From Bacteroidales bacterium (GTDB lineage: Bacteria; Bacteroidota; Bacteroidia; Bacteroidales; F082), in contig JAFGXS010000039.1 in the NCBI GenBank assembly GCA_016936505.1, positions 1-64,000 on the forward strand: a DNA stretch of 64,000 nt. The letters are read 5' to 3'. The notes beneath the pieces were generated by a model. The model was not told the origin of the DNA. It did no database searches and worked only from the letters and a program-made list of their open reading frames with translations. This document shows, piece by piece, positions 59,243-64,000 of the stretch. How positions within the stretch are numbered: position 1 is the first letter of the stretch; each line of letters starts with the position of its first letter. The position numbers were made by a program, and so were the translations under genes.

Positions 59243-62007
59243 AAAGATATAATATATTAGCCATTATTCTGCTATTCAGTTTAACCTCTTTTGCGCAAAA
59301 CAAAGAGAAAAAATATAACTGGCATATCAATCACCTGACGTTTAAAGAATTTACAAAACTCGTTCTTGATAAATCTAACATAAAGATTTATTACCAGCAA
59401 GAATGGGTAAAGAATGTTAATATTACTTTAAATAATGACAGCCTAACCGTTTTGCAGGCTGTAAGACAAGCTCTTGACGAAACTATTATCACTGCTTCAT
59501 ACTGGAACAACGACATTGTATTAATTCCACAGGGAGAGTTAGTTAACAAACTTCCTAGTTTCGATAACAAAGTTACTGTTGTTGAGGAGACTCCGAAAAA
59601 GAAATCATATACGGCCAGTGAAGACAGATACCTTAAAGGCCGAAGACCTGATGTTATAAAAACAATTCAGATTGGGGTTCAGGGAGGAACAATAGAAAGA
59701 GGAAAAGCCAAGGTTCTTGGTAGGGTTCTTGATGAAGAAACAGGTGAACCTATAAGCTATGCAACAGTTTATATTGAAGAAACAAAATCAGGTGCCGTTA
59801 CCGGGAACAATGGTTTCTTTGTTTTGATGCTTAAACCCGGAAAATATACCGCCGTATTCAACATTCTCGGATTTCAGCAAAAGAAGTTTTTGTTGAATGT
59901 ATTATCAAATGGAAACTTTACTGTTCAGTTGGCCAAAAAAATGATCAATATCAAAGAAGTGGTAGTTCATGGTGACAGGCAAATGAATGTTAATAAAAAA
60001 GATCCCGGCATTGAAAAAATTCCTGTAAAAAGTATCAAAGAGCTTCCAATGATGATGGGAGAAAGAGATATTATTAAAGTTTCGGCAACCTTACCGGGGA
60101 TTATTGACTCTGAAGGAAGTTCCGGCCTTAATGTTCGAGGTGGTGGTGCTGATCAGAATGCATTCTATATTGATGAGATACCTATTTACAATACAGCTCA
60201 CCTGTTCGGATTTTTTCCGGCATTTAATTCTGACATCATCAAAGATTTCTCAATCTATAAAGGCTATATTCCGGCACAATACGGAGGCCGGTTATCTTCA
60301 GTATTTAATATCGTAACCCGGCAGGGAAATATGAAGCATTTTACTGCTCATGGTGGAGTTAGTCCAATAGCAGGAAATCTGGTAGTAGAAGGCCCCATTG
60401 TAAAAAATTCTCTTTCGTACATTTTTAGTGGACGTTCTACTTATTCAGATTGGATATTGAAAAAAATAAAAGACGTAACCATTAATCAGAGTCAGGCTAA
60501 TTTTTACGACTTCTCAGGCGGTCTAAATTTTGACTCACAAAAGACTCAGGTTTCACTTTTCATGTATCGCAGCAATGACCATTTCAGATTGTCTGACATT
60601 AATGATTATAGTTATGGGAACACCGGTGCCTCGATGATAATCAGTCACAATTTTAGTAATTCATTAAGAGGAACCTTCTCTTTCATCGGTTCTCAATATG
60701 GCTTTGAAACCATAGACAAACAAGAAATTACAACAGCTTACTCACATAGCTATAAATTAGAACATTATGAATTTAAAGCAGGGTTTAAGCAGGTTCTCAC
60801 TAATAAACATACGTTAGCCTATGGATTGGATGCCATTTTATATAAGCTCGACAGGGGAATGGTAGAACCCTATGGCAGATCATCATTAAGAAAAGAAGTG
60901 GATCTAGGAAATGAGAAAGGCATTGCTCCTTCCCTTTACATTTCAGATAATTTTGAGGTAAACCCACGACTTACACTCATGGCAGGAGCTAGGTTAACTC
61001 TCTTTGTTCCTTTAGGTCCTCAAAATGTATATTTATATGACTCCGGCCTGCCTATGGATCTAAGATATGTCAGTGATTCAATTGCTTTTGGTCAGAATCA
61101 GGCCATCACGAAGTATTTTGAACCCGATTTAAGGCTTGCTGTTAATTATAAATTAGATGAGAACACTTCTGTTAAGTTTGCATTTAACCAAATGCATCAG
61201 AACTTGTTTATGTTAAACAACACCATTTCTGTTGCTCCAAATGCCCAATGGAAACTGGCTGATTATCACATAAAACCTTCACACAGCAATCAGATTTCTT
61301 TAGGTCTCTTTCACTTCTTTAACAAAAGTGACATTGAAGCCTCAGTGGAAATGTACTATAAAGAGGAATACAATTATCCCGAATTCAAAGACGGGGCCTC
61401 ATTCCTGAGCACGTCCCACACCGAAACTGCCGTTTTACAAGGTAATGTTAAAGCATACGGAATCGAGTTCTTAATAAAACGAAGCAACCGTAAACTCGAC
61501 GGGTGGCTAAGTTACACCTACTCCAGATCTTTAGTAAAAGTTGATGGAGGAGAAGTTTGGAACAGCATTAACTATGGTCTTACTTATCCTTCAAACTACG
61601 ACATTCCGCATGTTGCCAATCTTGTAATGAATTACCACCTTAGCAGAAGAATTTCTTTCTCAACTATTGTTACTTACCAAAGTGGGAAGCCTGTAACCTA
61701 CCCAATTTCTGTTTATTACAACGATGGCTATCCATACCTTGAATATTCAAAACGCAATGCATACAGAATTCCTGATTATTTCAGAATGGACCTTTCCATG
61801 TCAATTGAAGGAAATTTAAGAAGAAAGAAATTCTTACATAACTCATTATTATTAAGCGTTTATAATGTTACAGGAAGAAAAAATGCATATTCTGTATTCT
61901 TTAAAACAGATAATGGAAGAATTGAAAGTTATAAATATTCAGTAATAGGAGTCCCCATTTTTACGGTAACATGGGTATTTAAATTGGGAAATTATGCCGC
62001 GGATTAA
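59239..62007 (+). CDS. TonB-dependent receptor with STN-like N-terminal domain
   Basis: 922 aa from the ATG at 59239, which overlaps the previous stop (the frame extends six codons upstream). Signal peptide; STN-like domain about 22-100 (INHLTFKEFTKLVLDKSNIKIYYQQEWV, LNNDSLTVLQAVRQAL); CarboxypepD_reg-like about 155-235 (KVLGRVLDEETGEPISYATVY); plug about 245-370 (LPGIIDSEGSSGLNVRGGGADQNAFYIDEIPIYN); then a barrel. STN domains commonly touch FecR-type anti-sigma factors, but no FecI/FecR pair lies nearby. It partners with the DUF4249 lipoproteins downstream. The substrate is unknown. Confidence 0.9.
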   Translation: MKRYNILAIILLFSLTSFAQNKEKKYNWHINHLTFKEFTKLVLDKSNIKIYYQQEWVKNVNITLNNDSLTVLQAVRQALDETIITASYWNNDIVLIPQGELVNKLPSFDNKVTVVEETPKKKSYTASEDRYLKGRRPDVIKTIQIGVQGGTIERGKAKVLGRVLDEETGEPISYATVYIEETKSGAVTGNNGFFVLMLKPGKYTAVFNILGFQQKKFLLNVLSNGNFTVQLAKKMINIKEVVVHGDRQMNVNKKDPGIEKIPVKSIKELPMMMGERDIIKVSATLPGIIDSEGSSGLNVRGGGADQNAFYIDEIPIYNTAHLFGFFPAFNSDIIKDFSIYKGYIPAQYGGRLSSVFNIVTRQGNMKHFTAHGGVSPIAGNLVVEGPIVKNSLSYIFSGRSTYSDWILKKIKDVTINQSQANFYDFSGGLNFDSQKTQVSLFMYRSNDHFRLSDINDYSYGNTGASMIISHNFSNSLRGTFSFIGSQYGFETIDKQEITTAYSHSYKLEHYEFKAGFKQVLTNKHTLAYGLDAILYKLDRGMVEPYGRSSLRKEVDLGNEKGIAPSLYISDNFEVNPRLTLMAGARLTLFVPLGPQNVYLYDSGLPMDLRYVSDSIAFGQNQAITKYFEPDLRLAVNYKLDENTSVKFAFNQMHQNLFMLNNTISVAPNAQWKLADYHIKPSHSNQISLGLFHFFNKSDIEASVEMYYKEEYNYPEFKDGASFLSTSHTETAVLQGNVKAYGIEFLIKRSNRKLDGWLSYTYSRSLVKVDGGEVWNSINYGLTYPSNYDIPHVANLVMNYHLSRRISFSTIVTYQSGKPVTYPISVYYNDGYPYLEYSKRNAYRIPDYFRMDLSMSIEGNLRRKKFLHNSLLLSVYNVTGRKNAYSVFFKTDNGRIESYKYSVIGVPIFTVTWVFKLGNYAAD

Positions 62008-63160
62008 AATAATAATCTTCATATTAATACTTTTATTTCTGATCACCTCTTGTATTGATCCATATACTCCTCAAATACGGTCATCAGACATTAATAAGTA
62101 TGTTGTTATGGGAGAAGTAAATAGTAGCGATTCTTTACAAACCGTGAATGTATCTCTTACTTCCCAAATCGGGGATCCGGAGTATGTTGGCGTTACAGGT
62201 TGCAATGTTACAATTGTGGACAATAGTGGCCATACATTTTCATTAAGTGATCAGGGAAACGGAAGCTATTTGGGACGGATTGATCCACAATATATTGTCA
62301 GTGGGACATCTTTTAAAGTAAACATCAGAACTTCTGATGGTGAAACACTTGAATCTGATTATGATACTGTTTCAAGTTGTCCTCCAATTGATACAGTCTA
62401 TTTTAAGATCACCAGCAAGTATTCAAATAACCAAATTAATAATGCAACAAGAGGAATTCAACTATATGTAGATTTGAATGCAAACGCATCAGAAAGTCAT
62501 TATTATAAATGGAAACTTACAGAAACATGGGAGTACCGAAGTAAATGGCCCATTGAATGGTATTACGATGGAACAGTACACCATGTTTTCCCACCAGATT
62601 ACTCAAAAATGGTCTGCTGGAAAACAGATATTATTCCCGATGTTTTAATCCTGAATACCTCAAATCTTACTCAAAATTCGTACAAAGAATTCCCCCTAAA
62701 CTTTGTGGGAAATTCATCAAGCCGGCTTGAATACGGATATAGTCTTCTTATAGTACAGCAAGCGTTAAGTAAATCAGCCTATGAATTCTGGGATAGGATG
62801 AAGTTGAACAATAATTCTGATGGAGGTTTGTATGAAAAACAACCCCTAACGGTTAAGGGAAATATTCACAATCTGAACAGCACTGGAAAAGAAGTACTTG
62901 GCTACTTTGGAGCATCAAGATCCTATTCCAAAAGAATCTTTATTAGTAATGTTGACAGTCTTGAATTGAATATTACAGGATATTGTAATATCAGAATATT
63001 AAAATACGGGATTCGTGAGATTTTACCTTTTGAATACCCCGTTTATCTTGTTGGAGATGCTGAAAAATATTATAATCTCGCATATACAAGTGAGTGTGTG
63101 AATTGCCTGCTATTGGGCGGCACTAATATTAAACCAAGTTTTTGGCCTAATAAAAAATAG
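61994..63160 (+). CDS. DUF4249 lipoprotein (first copy)
   Basis: 388 aa. Lipobox LITSC with Cys20, then the conserved CIDPYTPQIRSSDINKYVVMGEV. DUF4249 is a Bacteroidota family repeatedly found next to TonB receptors; it is thought to be a surface or periplasmic partner, but its biochemistry is unknown. It starts 14 nt inside the end of the receptor gene, so translation is coupled. The protein is mostly beta strands with Trp-rich patches (KWKLTETWEYRSKWPIEWYYDG). A second copy follows after 27 nt. Confidence 0.88.
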   Translation: MPRIKIIIFILILLFLITSCIDPYTPQIRSSDINKYVVMGEVNSSDSLQTVNVSLTSQIGDPEYVGVTGCNVTIVDNSGHTFSLSDQGNGSYLGRIDPQYIVSGTSFKVNIRTSDGETLESDYDTVSSCPPIDTVYFKITSKYSNNQINNATRGIQLYVDLNANASESHYYKWKLTETWEYRSKWPIEWYYDGTVHHVFPPDYSKMVCWKTDIIPDVLILNTSNLTQNSYKEFPLNFVGNSSSRLEYGYSLLIVQQALSKSAYEFWDRMKLNNNSDGGLYEKQPLTVKGNIHNLNSTGKEVLGYFGASRSYSKRIFISNVDSLELNITGYCNIRILKYGIREILPFEYPVYLVGDAEKYYNLAYTSECVNCLLLGGTNIKPSFWPNKK

Positions 63161-63187
63161 TAGAAATAATATTGTTAATATTTGCTA

Positions 63188-64000
63188 ATGAATCAATTAT
63201 ACAAAATAGGAGTTATCTTCTTGCTGATTTTTTTTACAACATCGTGTATTGACTCTTTTACCCCCCAGATACGGTCATCTGATACCAATAAGTATGTTGT
63301 TATGGGAAATGTAAATAACAGCGATTCAATACAAACTGTAAATATTTCGGTAACATCATCTGTTAGCAAACCTGAATACATAGGAGTTACAGGATGCACA
63401 GTGAATATTATTGATCGCCATGGCAATACCTTTCCATTAAGTGATTGGGGTAACGGAAAATATTCAGGACATGTCAATTCACAAGATATTGTTAGTGGGA
63501 ATTCTTTTAAACTATTCATTAAAACACCAAGTGGAGAAACTATTGAATCTGATTATGATACAGCTTATAGTTGCCCCCCGGTTGACTCAGTTTACTATAA
63601 AATAACCACTGAATACTCAAACAATCAAATTACTGATGGAACAAAAGGCATTCAAATTTACATTGATTTAAATGCTAACGAATCGGAAAGCCATTATTAC
63701 AAATGGAACCTTATCGAAACATGGGAATATCACAGCAAGTGGCCCATTGTTTGGTACTATGATGGAACAATACATAAAGCTTCCCCTCCCGACTATTCAA
63801 AAATGATTTGCTGGGAAACACTTCCCGTCCCGAATATCTATATTTTGAACACAACAAATCTTACACAAAATAAATACAAACAATTCCCTTTGGTTTTTGT
63901 AGGCAACAATACTACAAGACTCGAATATGGCTACAGTTTACTCATCAAACAAGATGCATTAAGCAAACAAGCCTATAATTTCTGGTATAGAATGAGATTA
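63188..64000 (+). CDS. DUF4249 lipoprotein (second, tandem copy), truncated by window end
   Basis: Start ATG at 63188. The frame stays open for 271 codons to the last base, so the stop lies outside. Lipobox TTSC (Cys20), then SFTPQIRSSDTNKYVVMGNV, closely matching the copy upstream over its whole visible length with almost no gaps (shared SHYYKW, TWEY, SKWPI, PPDYSKM, LEYGYSLLI). The pattern indicates tandem duplication followed by divergence. The two may form a hetero-pair or bind different ligands. Confidence 0.9.
   Translation, partial: MNQLYKIGVIFLLIFFTTSCIDSFTPQIRSSDTNKYVVMGNVNNSDSIQTVNISVTSSVSKPEYIGVTGCTVNIIDRHGNTFPLSDWGNGKYSGHVNSQDIVSGNSFKLFIKTPSGETIESDYDTAYSCPPVDSVYYKITTEYSNNQITDGTKGIQIYIDLNANESESHYYKWNLIETWEYHSKWPIVWYYDGTIHKASPPDYSKMICWETLPVPNIYILNTTNLTQNKYKQFPLVFVGNNTTRLEYGYSLLIKQDALSKQAYNFWYRMRL

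Noticed and set aside
1-64000. tRNA, rRNA, CRISPR arrays, prophage and insertion sequences
   Set aside because: No cloverleaf, spaced direct-repeat array, integrase, transposase or phage-structural gene was found. The window is ordinary chromosome.

Overview
The window reads as about 64 kb of chromosome from a member of the Bacteroidota, most likely an anaerobic or facultative Bacteroidales/Marinilabiliales-type organism. Four things support this: moderately low GC; TonB-dependent receptors with an N-terminal CarboxypepD_reg-like domain; lineage families such as DUF4249 and DUF4295; and repeated TAnnTTTG promoter -7 boxes in place of sigma70-type boxes. A complete Rnf complex points to an ion-gradient, ferredoxin-linked energy metabolism. 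I see no tRNA, rRNA, CRISPR array, prophage or insertion sequence. This is mainly conserved core genome with a few accessory surface systems.

Layout. 1-670: end of the rpmI-rplT ribosomal operon, closed by a strong bidirectional terminator. 690-5200: a two-component pair (a kinase carrying its own receiver, and a sigma54 activator) and a DUF218 membrane protein. 5400-10000: lipoprotein subtilase, pdxH, a DUF1858 protein, a fused LeuC/LeuD-type hydro-lyase and a thioesterase. 10250-13000: rpmG-DUF4295-ftsY-rimO. 13100-16800: marC and the histidine-degradation pair hutI-ftcD. 16979-25450: a large FAD/Fe-S dehydrogenase, a TPR histidine kinase and small genes (DUF1304, cyclophilin, methyltransferase, TlpA-like thioredoxin, DUF535). 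25500-32400: the Rnf operon (dihydroorotate-dehydrogenase-like gene, then rnfB-C-D-G-E-A) with a divergent rseC. 32391-38630: OmpA/TPR/PD40 protein, queE, a secreted protein, folD and ffh. 38798-41390: a TonB receptor behind a TPP riboswitch, so probably a thiamine or thiamine-precursor importer. 41512-44450: an outer-membrane barrel protein with a ComEA-like helix-hairpin-helix, translationally coupled to a second barrel. 44555-51000: an OYE-type oxidoreductase, an EamA transporter, a LEA-like lipoprotein, typA and lplA. 51025-56245: a TonB-type barrel, a Met/Gly-rich secreted protein and a LytS/LytTR regulatory pair. 56389-64000: an M3 peptidase, then a coupled operon of a secreted unknown, an STN-containing TonB receptor and two tandem DUF4249 lipoproteins, the second running off the window.

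How the genes work together. The clearest integrated systems are the Rnf module with flanking redox genes, the TPP-riboswitch-controlled receptor, the HHH/barrel pair and the DUF4249 receptor operon. The last two are the best candidates for undescribed biology: every gene in them carries export or outer-membrane signals, the genes overlap in ways that suggest coupling, and they have no assigned substrate. Several gene starts are better placed downstream of the longest reading frame (5419, 16778, 28392, 34325, 46581, 49845 and 59239), judged from signal peptides, promoter boxes or stop-start overlaps.
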